Shown: positions 1-12,099 of the stretch, piece after piece
How positions within the stretch are numbered: the first letter of the stretch is position 1
Layout: every line of letters starts with the position of its first letter
NCBI GenBank assembly: GCA_903813345.2
Contig: CAIIXF020000005.1
Coordinates: 17,115,375 to 17,179,374 of the forward strand
DNA: 64,000 bases
Reading direction: 5' to 3'
Origin: Owenia fusiformis
Taxonomy: Eukaryota; Annelida; Polychaeta; Sabellida; Oweniidae
Translations under genes and position numbers: made by a program
Notes under the pieces: generated by a model
The model's database searches: none
Seen by the model: only the letters and a program-made list of their open reading frames with translations
What the model was told of the DNA's origin: nothing

Positions 1-270
1 TTTACATATGAGTTATGAATTAAGAGTAGAATTTTCTCAGGAATCCGAATCTGCAAACCAAATTTCGATCCGACTTCCGGTTCCAAAGTTATGGCGTGTC
101 CAAAAAGTAGGTCAAATTAAAAAATCAGCCAAATTTAACGTATGAGTTATGAATAAGGGGTAGAATTTTGTCAGGAATCCGAATCTTTAAATCAAATTTA
201 GATCCGACTTCCGGTTTGAAAGTTATGGCGTTTTGAAATTTCGAGAAAAATCGATCTGATGTTATCGATA
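1..270. repeat. 134-bp tandem repeat, about 1.8 copies
   Basis: The segment beginning atgagttatgaat at 8 recurs at 142 and continues in parallel through the text 'gatccgacttccggtt' and 'agttatggcg'. The copies are diverged and no coding frame is supported. The array may continue off the left edge. Positions 270-517 hold only a 24-bp direct duplication (tattctggatgactcagctt) near 360-410. Confidence 0.75.
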
Positions 271-517
271 TGATGATATCCCCATGTTAAGCCAATGGAG
301 TCGAAGATAAAAAATGGAGAGTTGTCTAAATGTCTAAATTCTAGCTGACTCGATCAGCTTATTCTGGATGACTCAGCTTACAAGTATTCTGGATGACTCA
401 GCTTAAAAAAAGAATTAAATCTGGAGTCTTAAATTGAACTTGTTCAATTTACATGTCTAGTTATAATTTCTGTAATCAAACATCTTTGCACACTCTGTTC
501 AGATGTCTGATGAGAGG

Positions 518-1257
518 TTAGGGGAGGCATCAAAAGTTCGATGTCAGATAGGAAACTAAATAAATCTAGTTAGGGGGGAGGGGGTTCAAACCCATTTCAG
601 TTTGCTATCCGACAAATTTCAACATTTCAAATTTTTGGCATTTTCGACTCTGAATGCCTTGGAATGGTTTTAAAATAAAGATTTTACCTGATGCTTTCTT
701 CATCAAGATCATTCCAATGGATTCTATTCTATCAATAGTTATTAACCCTTTCACGACGATAGGCTCCATATGGAGCCCTATTATGTAATACCTTTCAGGA
801 CGATAGGCTCCTTTTGGCACCATTATTTTTATTTATATACATCAATGAAATGACAATATCTCCAGTTCTATTCAGTATTTTTACACCAAATTTTGACAAG
901 TTGTTCTTATGTGATAATCCTTACTAAAAATTGTATATCAGTGATGAAATCCAAGGTATAGGTCCCAGGGCATAGGTATTTTACAGTTTTCCCCTAAAAA
1001 ACACTCTTACTTATCCGTCACTGGGGACAACATTTTCCTCTTATATTCACGTCGGGAAAGGGTTAAAAGCCGCAAATTATGATAGGAATTAACAAAAACT
1101 AAATCGTGTTTAGCAATAATTTTTCAAATTCTCGAACCGGAAGTCAGCGATCAACTTTCATTGTATTTAGTTTTTGGGGAGGGGGGGGGGGGTCAGAGTC
1201 AAAACTAGATTTATTTAGTTTCCGATCCGACATCGAACTTTTTATGCCACCCCTTAG
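518..1257. mobile_element. Inverted-repeat element hosting a nested MITE
   Basis: The left end (about 518-570, containing gttcgatgtcagataggaaa) is the reverse complement of the right end (about 1199-1257, containing gatccgacatcgaac), with arms of roughly 50 bp. A second element (746-1062) sits inside. No transposase frame is visible, so this is a non-autonomous or decayed DNA element of unknown family. Confidence 0.6.
746..1062. mobile_element. piggyBac-type MITE with TTAA target duplication
   Basis: A 317-bp element has terminal inverted repeats CCCTTTCACGACG and CGTCGGGAAAGGG, with TTAA on both sides (742-745 and 1063-1066). TTAA target duplication plus CCC-starting termini is the piggyBac hallmark. 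The interior has short GGCTCC/GGAGCC inverted motifs and no ORF. Confidence 0.75.
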
Positions 1258-1599
1258 TGAACAAAGATGAAACAAACATATAATACACAGTAACATTAAT
1301 AAAGATCACAATGCATAAAATAAATGCATTTTGTGATTGTACCAAATATTCTAACTTTCTAGCTTTCTTGGTTGTGTGTATTTGCTTTTTACTCTTTTTA
1401 CTCTGTAGGTATTTTTCCTGACACCCATCATCCCAGATTGATTCAAAAGGTGATTACATATTGTATAATCTGAATCAAGGAACCAATATAATATTCCTCT
1501 CTCATATCGATTCTTAGTACCTTCTATCATTTCCATCTTAAGTAACTTTGCTGTGGCTAGATTTGTGCTTCTGTACAGTATTCACCCTTGTGTACCCTT

Positions 1600-1829
1600 T
1601 GGCGATCTGGGGCATTTTGGTCAGGGTGTTCATGAAAAGGAACAAATTAACAGATCTTCATTTTTGGGTCGAGTTTTGATATTCTCGCTCTTTGTGGCAG
1701 GTAAGACCAGTATAATCTGACGAAGTTACAACACACATCCTAATTCAGAGCCAATCCCCTTGAACACCCTAAGACGGTAGAATTTGTTCCTTGAACACCC
1801 TGAACACAGTGCCTCAGATCCCCACTTGT
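1600..1829. repeat. Inverted-repeat (MITE-like) element
   Basis: The block at 1600-1650 (gatctggggcattttggtca, then ggtgttcatg and aggaacaaatta) is the imperfect reverse complement of about 1776-1829 (gaatttgttccttgaacacc ... gatcccca). There is no coding content. The rest of 1258-2126 shows no gene. Confidence 0.6.
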
Positions 1830-2126
1830 ATAGTTGTATGTATTAAGCCTTGAGAGTGTTGTGGCAGTACTGCTAGTGATTGTGCACTTAGTCTCTTACA
1901 TCTACTCTAACAGACAGTGCAGTATGTTGCTTTGGAAACAAAATATCAATTAGTACTTAATAAAAGGGACAAATTCACCCCAAAAAATCTGATTTATACA
2001 TTAACCTGAATCTCCTTTTAATTTAATTTAATTGAAAGAAAATTATTTCTTAAACTTTATTTTGAATTTTCTGAATGTTTTTGCAACTGGCAGCATGGAA
2101 AATATGTCTATATTGTTTTGTTTCAG

Positions 2127-5100
2127 GCTCTACTTATACCAGGAGTTGGAGCAGTCCTAGGTCGCCTTATGTTCTACAGAGCATTCAAGAGAAGGTACTT
2201 GGACTTTCAGAGCTAAAACTTCACCCTATTTACACATATAAATTAAATTGCAGGGTATTGAGTATAGATTAGGGGTCTGATGGTTTCAATTAACGTTTCA
2301 GTTTGGTTTTTGAATCCTTTGTTTCTGTTTTGGTTGCTTTGATCATAAGTGAATAATGTGAAACAAAATTAAACTATGAATACCATGTACTAGTATTTAA
2401 TCTCATGGTCAGGCTATGTCTTGAAATTTCACAAAATAGTACTTAACACTTTTTATTCAGTTTTATTCATTTAAAGTAATCATTTCAAAATACAAATACA
2501 GGTAGCGACTGCATTTAAACATTAGTAGCCGCATTCGATTAAAAGAAACAAGTGGGTGGTGGATAGGGGGACTAGACATTAATTTATTTCTCTAAAAACT
2601 TTAAAATACATAATAATGATAGTTGAAATTTTGTTTTGTTCCGAAGTTCATCTTTTAATTCAATAAAAGAGAGTAGAAGATAATATAAACAGTTGAATTG
2701 ATACATGTGTCAGCAGAATTTGATACTGGGAAGTTAATATTTGTCACATCCATCGGTGTTATTCTCAATGTCCGCAGCAGACATTTTTTTCTAGGGAAAA
2801 TGCGTTCACAAACTGTAATTTTCCTCTAATTAACGTTATGTTTAAAAAACTAATGGAGCGATTTTTCAGAACCGAATGAAACATCAAGGCAAATGATGGT
2901 CGGAGCAGTTTCGGTTTACCATCTGACCCCTAGTACACATGCGACTTGTTTATCGAAGTTGTTTTGTTAATATTTACTTTTGTTTACATTGAAGGGTTAT
3001 AAAAAAATTCTATTGTGTTCTTCAAACATCAGAACACTTCTATAGATGGAAAATTGGAATCTAATTTGTTTATTATATTCTTCCATCTGGCTGGGCAATA
3101 ATTCACATACCATTGGCCCAAAATAAATATGGTGGCAGTATTGAAAAATGCTTAAGCCACTTAATACAGTTTTGTTATTTAATAATTGGAGCGATTTTGT
3201 TGATATTTACCTGTAAATTAATGCGAGCATGCCACATTACCGTTTGGGAATATCTCTTGCACATTAATGTCTTAGAAACTAGTTTTTATTAACTGTTTTA
3301 TATAGTTTATATTAAATAGCACATGACCATGAATTAAACTATTGTTAAATCATTGAACCCACACATGCTCAAAAATGTACTTTTTTGTGAAACATATTCT
3401 GTACACTTTTATCCAACATGGAGTCTTTGTGGACATTTATTTTTTCAAACATGTTTGACACATACTGGACCCCAATTCAATAGTTGCACAACCTTGAAAC
3501 AAAAAAACTGCGTCCACCCCTGGACAATTGACATCGATTATTCAGACTTTTTCTTTGCTTTCAGTTTTGGTGAGGTATTAGGCAAAAATTCTCAGACAAC
3601 TGAAGAAGAATTCCAAGACTTCTGGGCTGCCATACGCTACAACAATGGAAATGCTATAAATCACAAGTTAGTTGTATGTTGTAATTTTGTTTAAAGATAT
3701 ATTTATTTCATTACAAGATATAACATTATATATCCCTTCTATCACCTGATGGCATTATAGAAGGTACAGTAAGATAAGACAAATACAATATGAATATAAA
3801 TAAGGTCAAGGGGTTAACACTGTATTTGTATACTGAGTTGTTTTATTCTTCAATAATGTGGCTCACAAGTAAGATGTTGCTACGTTCTGGAAAGTTCTCC
3901 TTTATTCAATGCGCATTACTGCCACAATTTCACTCAAGATGTCATCGCTATCCATTACTTTGGGGAACTAATTATTCCCAGTTTTAATCTATGACTTCCA
4001 GTAAGCTGAGAGTTGAATAATGTGGGTCACAAGAAAGATGTTGCCATGTTCTGGAAAAGTTCTACTTTATTCAATATGTATTTCACTGCCCCAATTTCTA
4101 TCAAGATGTCATCGCTATACATTACTTTGGGGAACTAATTATTCCCAGTTTTAAGCTATGACTTCCAGTAAGCTGAGAGTTGCATAATGTGGGTCACAAG
4201 AAAGATGTTGCCATGTTCTGGAAAAGTTCTACTTTATTCAATGCGCATCACTGCCACAATCTCACTCAGGATGTTAATGTCACAATTTTGTACAGAGACA
4301 TATTCCACTTGCAGGTTGCTACAATACATTCCAGAGAGAAGGCAAAACCGTGGTAGATGGGTTGGTGTATTGCAGACTACGTCTGTTCCAGGTAAGGATC
4401 TCTAAAGATCATGATATCACAAAATTCTTCAATAAACCTATCCCCATATAAAGGTGAACCTCCAGAGTCTTTTTTACATAGATACATGTAGGTCCTTCTA
4501 TGAATTCTGGGTAATATTCTCCTCTTGATCTCTTGTAGTTTAAATTATGTCACATCAAGTCATGTAGTATTAAAGTATGCTGTGTAAAATGAAGCCTTCT
4601 GATTGGTCAGTTCTTGTGCTGTACCAATCTGTATTGCTTCTGAGATTGTTCCCATTGATCATCTCCGTCGCAATACAGAAAATATTGGTGCGGAGCAGAC
4701 ATTCTCAGTAGCAATACAGAGGATCACACAATAAAAACATTACAGAATTTTGAAGTGCAATACAGGATATATTTTACTCTCGATATTCTGTATTGGCACT
4801 CGACTTCGTCTCGTTCTAATACGGAATTCCTCGAGCAGAATATATCCTGTATTGCACTTCAAATCATTCAATAACTTATAATGATGCATTTTCATCTTCA
4901 AAACTGAATCAATAGTTTTCAAAGTAAAATGGGCTAAGTTAGGCTATACCAGAAGTTCTTTGCCATAAAAAGTTCTTGATATGTTGTAACTCATGAAATC
5001 ATGATGTCAGAGTAAGAGAACAATCAAATAATTCATAACCTTACTAACTCTATCCAGCTAAACACATGTAACAGGGAGATTTTTAGATATGGATACATGC

Positions 5101-6027
5101 TGCCAAGAGGTACTTTGTGAGAGTTTGATTTGAATTTTCAGTTCATGTTATTTATGGTCCAGATGATCCAGTGAACCCTCAAGAATTTGTAGAATATTAC
5201 AAGTAAGTTGAACTGTAAATACTGAGATTGCATGTGCCCTCTATCCAACAGTCTGTATGTTCATCATTTTATTCCAATGAGGAATCTTGGGGATATATAG
5301 AATGCCTCTGTTTATCCATCTCTTTGGCCGATATCTACCAAAACACCATTAGTGTTTAATAAACTAAGTTTTATTGACACATTTGATAATATGTCGGATA
5401 AAGAAAAATATAACTTTTTGATGACTTCTGATGATTTTGAAATTGTTAACGAATTGATACATTTTATAAATAAACTTTTTAATCAGCGTCGGGAGCTATT
5501 TGAAAAAGGAAAGATTGTATGATGGTATTTGTGAAACAATGCATGTTGTTTTTTTTTAACTGTATAATTATATGTAAATGTCTTGTAATTGATTTTGTGA
5601 GGAAACCAAGTGTTTGGTTTGAAACACAATAAAATCTTGAATCTCTTGAATCTCTTCCATTAGCCTGATATTGTTTATTTTATATACATATGCCCAATGG
5701 GAGAACAAGTTCTGCTCAAAACCTGATGTTAAAAATATTTTGTTTGAGCACTATATAAGAAAAGAATACAATCAATTTGTGAATTATCTTTGACAAACTT
5801 AAGTCCTAATTACAGAAATAATATTCTATTGGGCCTTCCATTTAATTCAGTCTAGTGTACATTTATGTTTTCTGTTTTGGATTTTTTCCAGTGTTGCCAT
5901 TCCAAATCCCAGCATTATTATCCTTGGTGGAGGCATAGGTCACTATCCACAGACAGAAGCACCCAGGGACGTTACCTTCTTCTACTTTAACTTCATTGAT
6001 GAGCAAATACAAGTGAAGCCATCATAG
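2127..6027 (+). CDS. MEST: MEST (PEG1)-like alpha/beta hydrolase, 3' part
   Basis: This is the C-terminal 147 residues of a mesoderm-specific-transcript homologue, an ER/membrane-associated alpha/beta hydrolase whose natural substrate is uncertain. Coding exons: 2127-2194, 3565-3666, 4315-4391, 5142-5202, 5892-6027. All junctions are GT-AG and the summed frame (444 nt) stays open to the TAG. Recognisable family segments are RRWVG-like (GRWVGVLQTTSVP), the acid-residue loop IYGPDDPVNP and the terminal catalytic-His region GGIGHYPQTEAP. The nucleophile Ser region and N-terminus must lie upstream of position 1; I found no matching exon in 1-2126. The introns contain a 164-bp minisatellite, a MITE and a retrotransposon tail. 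MEST is imprinted in mammals, but nothing here bears on that. The identification rests on recalled family motifs, not a search. Confidence 0.9.
3852..4265. repeat. Minisatellite, about 164-bp unit, 2.5 copies
   Basis: Units start near 3852, 4016 and 4183 with (a)ataatgtggnTCACAAG..AAGATGTTGC. They share the segments tactttggggaactaattat and gacttccagtaagctgagag. The array lies in the MEST intron and ends about 50 bp before the exon at 4315. Long ORFs over it are accidental. Confidence 0.85.
4752..4860. mobile_element. Small palindromic MITE in MEST intron
   Basis: The terminal inverted repeat GAAGTGCAATACAGGATATA (4752-) matches the reverse complement ending at 4860 over at least 20 bp. An internal CTCGA/TCGAG pair suggests the whole 109 bp folds back. 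No coding content. Confidence 0.75.
5349..5657 (+). mobile_element. 3' end of a non-LTR retrotransposon (5'-truncated)
   Basis: An open stretch 5349-5522 encodes a 57-residue tail including FDNMSDKEKYNFLMTSDD and INKLFNQRRELFEKGKIV, then TGA. This looks like the C-terminal tail of CR1/L2-like reverse transcriptases found in many marine invertebrates. A ~115-bp 3' UTR follows, with aataaaa and a short tandem tail (TTGAATCTC repeated). Tandem short-repeat 3' ends are typical of that clade. It is 5'-truncated ('dead on arrival') and lies inside the last MEST intron. Confidence 0.7.
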
Positions 6028-6207
6028 TGTTGCTGTGTCGAAAGGATGAAAGAAATTTTTATTATTATTATTGTACATGTATTGTGCCTCTAGTTTTCAT
6101 GCAAATTCCAAGCTGCCAAGGAGAGAGGACATTATCCAAGTGATGCGCTTCTAAATGGATGACTATTTTAGTTTTAATAATGCAATGGTATATGCTTTAT
6201 TCAGAAT

Positions 6208-6213
6208 AATAAA
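6208..6213 (+). terminator. Poly(A) signal of the MEST-like gene
   Basis: AATAAA lies 180 nt after the MEST stop codon and is the first good hexamer on this strand. Confidence 0.6.
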
Positions 6214-8067
6214 AAGGACTAGTTTCATCAGGTCACTGCTACAGGAGTGATTTTTAAAAGTATTAATTAATTATTTTGATATAAAAAACTCATTTTTATC
6301 ACTTCCTTGCGTGCTTTATTGTGTTCAGGTTGCTGAGTGGAGGAGGGTGGTTATCCTTACATCTTGGTTACACTTTTTTGGCAAATCTTTTAAGAGATTG
6401 ATTTGAAAATTTTAAGGATGTTTCTTTGTATTGGCATGGCCAGAAAATATTAAATAACCAATAATAATCTGACAATTTTCATCAGTTGATTGGGTAATAA
6501 GCAAAATAGCTATGAACTATCATGATTGACTATTATTTAATATTAAGATGTGTGAATTTTGTAATGAAATTTCTTATAGTGATTGTGAGTAAAATTCCTT
6601 TTTCAATCATCATATGTACATTCAACTGGTTGACTGTGTTCACGAGTCTGTTGTCTGACTAAGTCATGTCGTTCATCTGATTTAGCTAGCTGATTTAGCA
6701 AACACAATTGTTTTCCTTGGGAACTGAAAATGTCATCATATTGTCAGACTAAAATTGATAGATGATTGATAATTAAAGGCAGAATCAGATCTATGGGGGT
6801 GACAAAATTACAAGCAACATGTACAATTGACCTACCAATTTATTCCGTACAATCTCAAATACAATATCTCTAAAGAGATCTTTGAGATATTATAAATTGG
6901 TGAAGTTATAATAGATTCAAAGTGCAAAAATGGCTGAAAAATGTTTATATTCTCTTAAATAATGTCGTTTTCCTTATAACTACATGTACATATGTATATA
7001 ATATATGCTGATTATTTTTGATTACCTTTAATAATGAAAATGTTTTAAATAAATTTAAAATATTTAAATAGACACGTGAACTAAATTTGTTGGAATGTTA
7101 CATTGTAATGTGTTATTATTTTACTTGGGTCATGCAATACACACAGTGATAAGTATTGCGCTACATAAGACACTTTCAAAGCGCTATGTTTTCATTGTCG
7201 TTTGCTGAAGGGCATGTGTGAATGGGTTGACTATGCATCTGTCTGTGTGAGCGCTACATAAGTCTCGTCTTAGCCGTTAAGCTTGAAATTTTCACAGATG
7301 GAAGTGCAGACCAGCGCCAACATCTGACCAGGATTTTGGCTTTGGGTTAAATACATGGCAGCCATCCTTGTTTGTATCTCACTCTATCGGGCATAATGTC
7401 CTTCAATTGTGATATTTATCACTGGGTGTCTTTGCTTTACAAAACATGAGGGTCATTTTTAATTTGGAGACCATTTTGGAATATCTCGATTGGCCAGAGA
7501 TTGTAATACAAACCTTACAGTTCAGTAATATAATTTTAAATAGACTCTAGTCGGTAAAGAAGCATTTAAGCTGCCATATTTCAAATGCTTTCTGAAGCAA
7601 ATAAGAAAGTCCCCAGCTCAATACAAGCTCCCAACAGCTCCCAATACAAGGCCAGTATTTGAGTTCTCATACAGACGTATGAATGATCAGGGTAGAGTAT
7701 GTTTCTACCTACCTTCATTTGATGGAATAATATAACAGCACAGTATGATATGTAGGTGTTGTTAGCAATATTCATTTATTTAAAGCTTTGTTAACATAAA
7801 CAATTTAGAATATTTAGCTACTTTGCCACAGGGTATGTACCAAATTAAGCGTATTATGGTGCAAGCGGGGTATGGTACAACACGAGGGTGATGAAATGTG
7901 AGTTTGTGGTTTTGTGGGTTCTTGGAATGTAGTATATGGTAATGCAGTATTTGTGTTATGTCGTATCTTACCAGCGCGTTATATCGTATACTACATTTGG
8001 AGTTTGCGTTGGTGTAACTATGAAATTCACTGTCTAGGTGTTGTTACACACATTCACTTATACAAAT
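6214..8067. other. Intergenic; no gene seen
   Basis: This is AT-rich sequence between MEST and the next gene. A diverged copy of a dispersed repeat lies near 7290-7430 in inverse orientation to the copies at 19.8 and 21.1 kb (shared 'gatatttatcactg' and 'ggcagccat'). Short ORFs here have no family features. Confidence 0.5.
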
Positions 8068-8713
8068 ATCTAGAAATTAGACCAGATCTTTCTGAAAAGA
8101 TGAAAGCGTCAGTTTGCTCAAATTTTCCATCACCCTAGTATTGTATCTTACCCCGCACTTTCAACTGTCACGCTTAATTTGGTACGTTCCCTGTGTAATA
8201 CTGCTCATTTGGACGGAATACATTTCATTTCATTGAGCTACAATTATCTCACACTAGACACCAATATATAATATGTTAAAAAAACAATATAACATTTGGA
8301 CGGAATTCATCATTAAGCAAATTTTACCTCTACTCATCTCATACCAAAATATGTATACCCTGTTTCATAAAAATAAGTAACCCTTTTAATGTAATACTCA
8401 AGTGTATTACTATGACTTCATATTCTGTATATAAGTACTGTAAAACATTCAAGTTCAAAGTCACTTGCATTCCACATTTTGTTCTTGAATAATTATCAAA
8501 ATTACACCAGAAAAAACTAAAGCACCATGAAGGAGACTGGTTTAGAAAACCCTGTTCCTCAGATTAACACAATCAGTTCTTAAGCAAATATTAAGAAATA
8601 ACACATGTTTTGTCTAAAATGCCTTTAATGCAATATCCAAGTTACCATGTTATCTATTTTCAAAATATCATTTTTACATACGTGTATTCAGCCTCGGAGG
8701 ATAGTCAAAAATG

Positions 8714-9099
8714 ACAAGGCATTAACATGACAAAATGTCACCACCTAGTTGCTCACAATCGTAAGTCAGATTTGAACTTGAACTTGTAGATGACTTTGAA
8801 AAAAAATTGGTCAATTTGAATCAAGATAAAAAAGACCTTTTTGACCTTGAGAAGGTCAAAATCTTTTGACCTCGAGAAAGAAAAAACTACAAAAAACTAG
8901 AAAAATTCCTTTTTGACCTTGAAATTTAAAGTCACTTTTGAACTTCTGAAAACTTGTAGATGATTTTGAAAAAATTGAAGTCCGCATTTGTTAAGTTATT
9001 AGAAGTTGTAAGAATTGTTACAGACGCCAATTGCCAACCACCAACTGCAGTCAAAAACAGATACCATAACAATATGTCACGACTTATTGGTGGTGACAT
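8714..9099 (-). repeat. GTCACCAC-family repeat, long form, copy 1
   Basis: Read on the minus strand it starts gtcaccaccaataag-like, then ATTGTTATGGTATC, a TGTAACAATTCTT block, AAGGTC-rich interior and the end GTGGTGACATTTTGTCATGTT AATGCC. Other copies lie at 9774, 10476, 13307, 19301 (-) and 36780, 38990, 43232, 61271 (+). Confidence 0.75.
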
Positions 9100-9773
9100 A
9101 ATAACCACCAAAGTATATTTTTATCTAGAAATTAGACCAGATCTTTCTGAAAAGATGAAAGCGTCAGTTTGCTCAAATTTTCCATCACCCTAGTATTGTA
9201 CCTTACCCCGCACATTCAACTGTCACGCTTAATTTGGTACGTTCCCTGTGTAATACTGCTCATTTGGACGGAATACATTTCATTTCATTGAGCTACAATT
9301 ATCTCACACTAGACACCAATATATAATATGTTAAAAAGCAATATAACATTTGGACGGAATTCATCATTAAGCAAATTTTACCTCTACTATAACCTCATAC
9401 CAAAAAATGTATACCCTGTTTCATAAAAAATAAGTAACCTTTTTAATGTAATACTCAAGTGTATTACTATGACTTCATATTCTGTATATAAGTACTGTAA
9501 AACATTCAAGTTCAAAGTCACTTGCATTCCACATTTTGTTCTTGAATAATTATCAAAATTACACCAGAAAAAAACTCTAAGCACCATGGAGGAAACTGCT
9601 TTAGAAAATCCTGTTCCTCAGATTAACACAATCAGTTCTTAAGCACATATTAAGAAATAACACTTGTTTTGTCTAAAATGCCTTTAATGCAATATCCAAG
9701 TTACCATGTTATCTATTTTCAAAATATCATTTTTACATACGTGTATTCAGCCTCGGAGGATAGTCAAAAATGA

Positions 9774-10175
9774 CAAGGCATTAACATGACAAAATGTCAC
9801 CACCTAGTTGCTCACAATGTTATGAGTTCAATCGTAAGTCAGATTTGAACTTGAACTTGGAGATGACTTTGAAAAAAAATTGGTCAATTTGAATCAAGAT
9901 GAAAAAAGACCTTTTTGACCTTGAGAAGGTCAAAAATTTTGACCTCGAGAAAGAAAAAACTACAAAAGACTAGAAAAAATTCCTTTTTGACCTTGAAATT
10001 TAGTCACATTTGAAGTTCTGCAAACTTGTAGATGATTTTGAAAAAAATTGAAGTCCGCATTTGTTAAATTATTAGAAGTTGTAAGAATTGTTACAGACGC
10101 CAATTGCCAACCACCGACTGCCGTCAAAAAAACAGATACCATAACAATATGTCACGACTTGTTGGTGGTGACATA
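9774..10175 (-). repeat. GTCACCAC-family repeat, long form, copy 2
   Basis: This is the second copy, carried along by the 1055-bp tandem duplication. It keeps the same AAGGTC-containing interior and terminal GTGGTGACATTTTGTCATG block as copy 1. Confidence 0.75.
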
Positions 10176-10900
10176 ATAACCACCAAAGTATATTTTCACA
10201 AACCGAAAAGCATTCCCTGGATTAAAATCCTTTAAAGGAAATCATAGCTATTCACAATTTATAATCATACAAATCAAAGATCTACTAAGAAAACATGTTT
10301 TACAGTACTTCTCAAAATGACATAGTGATCAAATTAAAGCTCTTGTAGAGGATTATTGTGATAATATGGGTAATTAATTGTCCTCTTTGAAAGCTTCAAT
10401 TCATCCACACAAAACTCTACAAACATCACAATACAGAGCAAGATGTCTTTATGCAAACAATATCCATTATTTATTGAAGTCCGCATTTGTTAAATTATTA
10501 GAAGTTGTAAGAATTGTTACAGACGCCAATTGCCAACCACCGACTGCCGTCAAAAAAACAGATACCATAACAATATGTCACGACTTGTTGGTGGTGACAT
10601 AATAACCACCAAAGTATATTTTCACAAACCGAAAAGCATTCCCTGGATTAAAATCCTTTAAAGGAAATCATAGCTATTCACAATTTATAATCATACAAAT
10701 CAAAGATCTACTAAGAAAACATGTTTTACAGTACGCTTTCTCAAAATGACATAGTGATCAAATTAAAGCTCTTGTAGAGGATTATTATGATAATATGGGT
10801 GATTAATTGTCCTCTTTGAGAGCCTCAATTCATCCACAGAAAACTCTACCAACAATACAATACAGAGCAAGGTGCATTTATGCATAACAATATCCATTAT
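10047..10900. repeat. 426-bp tandem duplication overlapping the previous array
   Basis: attgaagtccgcatttgtta at 10047 recurs at 10473, and the copies run in parallel to about 10900 (accgaaaagcattccctgg in both). The first copy overlaps the end of the ~1055-bp unit, so the 426-bp duplication was layered onto it. 10900-12062 has no gene; 11.98-12.02 kb is G-rich (repeated gggg runs). Confidence 0.8.
10476..10602 (-). repeat. GTCACCAC-family repeat, partial copy 3
   Basis: Only the 5' portion of the element (minus-strand sense) is present, produced by the 426-bp tandem duplication. Confidence 0.7.
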
Positions 10901-12062
10901 TTATAATTCTAATCATGGATGGAATACCGGTATAATATATCAAATATATCTACTTTCTATACCCTGAAGAAATTATTTCGATGAGTTTTCACAATATCTC
11001 AAGATTCAATACAATCTAGGCCCTTATAATTACTTAAGTGCCTATCCTGATAAATACTGGAAAGTGTTAAGAAAATCAAAAAATAAAGTTTAAGATATCT
11101 TTAACATAACAATACAAGTTGTGTATTATTCTAATGGACGGAATACAAATCTCTGAAGCAAGACACTTCTACTACATATAAATATATATATCAATATTTT
11201 AAAAAATACAGCACTGTAAATTGTTTTTAACTCTGCTCGATGAAACATCAAGATGGATCACAATCTTCCACTATTAGTTATAAAAAACATCTTAAATACA
11301 ATAATAGCAGACATCTTCAAATTGTTTATATCTTGTCCAATCAACATTCAAATCAATTCATATTTTAGAACATGTGTCCTGACTATAATAAGTTCTTTAT
11401 TTACTGCCGCTAAGGTAATTGCATTTTCTCAAGAGATCCATTGTTTGGATTTGTGTGCTTCCTTGCAATAGGAACTCCATATTGATTCAATAATTTGTCA
11501 TATTTGTTTTTATTGTTATAGCAACGAGCTCAATGTAATTTGCCACTGTTTTGTTGTTGTTACTTGTCCTGGTTATATTCAGATATTATACACTGCTTTT
11601 TGTTGTCATGGTTATTTTAGACTCTCTTTTTTCCCAACAACCTACTGAGTTCAGTCGTTTGTTATGATTATATGTTTGGTTGTTATAGCAACATCTAAGA
11701 GTCCTACACCTCAGGTAAATTTGAAGGTCTCTGGAAAGATAAAACGTATTGTATGAATGTGTATAAAAGACTTTTCTATTTATCTCAACTTATGCATACA
11801 CCCCCTCAAATTAAAAGAAATACCCTTCTGTTCAAGCCTTATTTATGTTTGGAGGTTTCAGAAATTTCTTCAACTTTGTCATAAATTTCAAAACTATTGT
11901 ATTAAAGAAACAAAATGAAGGCTCAAACATTATCAGACTTTAACAGGACATCAAATGAAGATAGACTTCCAGTTGCCAATCTAATGGAGGGGAGTGGGGA
12001 GTGGGGAGGGGAGTGTAAGCTGTATCTACACTCATGACACCACACTTTAGGGTATTTATATT

Positions 12063-12068
12063 TTTATT
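12063..12068 (-). terminator. Poly(A) signal of the MGNSCCCC coiled-coil gene
   Basis: AATAAA on the minus strand lies 31 nt past the TGA at 12102-12100. It supports ending the gene here, with a very short 3' UTR. Confidence 0.55.
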
Positions 12069-12099
12069 CTCTGGGGATTAATAAAATTATAAAAAGTTT

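Larger units (their letters stand above)
8068..10197. repeat. Tandem duplication, unit about 1055-1075 bp, two copies
   Basis: Copy 1 (8068-9122) and copy 2 (9123-about 10197) align throughout with few differences. They share atctagaaattagaccagat at 8068/9123, the (-)-oriented GTCACCAC-family repeat and the end segment ataaccaccaaagtatattt. High identity implies a recent duplication. Short ORFs over both copies (ending in the same CSNFPSP peptide) are repeats, not genes. Confidence 0.85.

Noticed and set aside
8960-10602. ORFs such as 8960-9193 and 10378-10602 as small genes
   Set aside because: They lie in tandemly duplicated dispersed repeats and differ between copies by frame-breaking changes.
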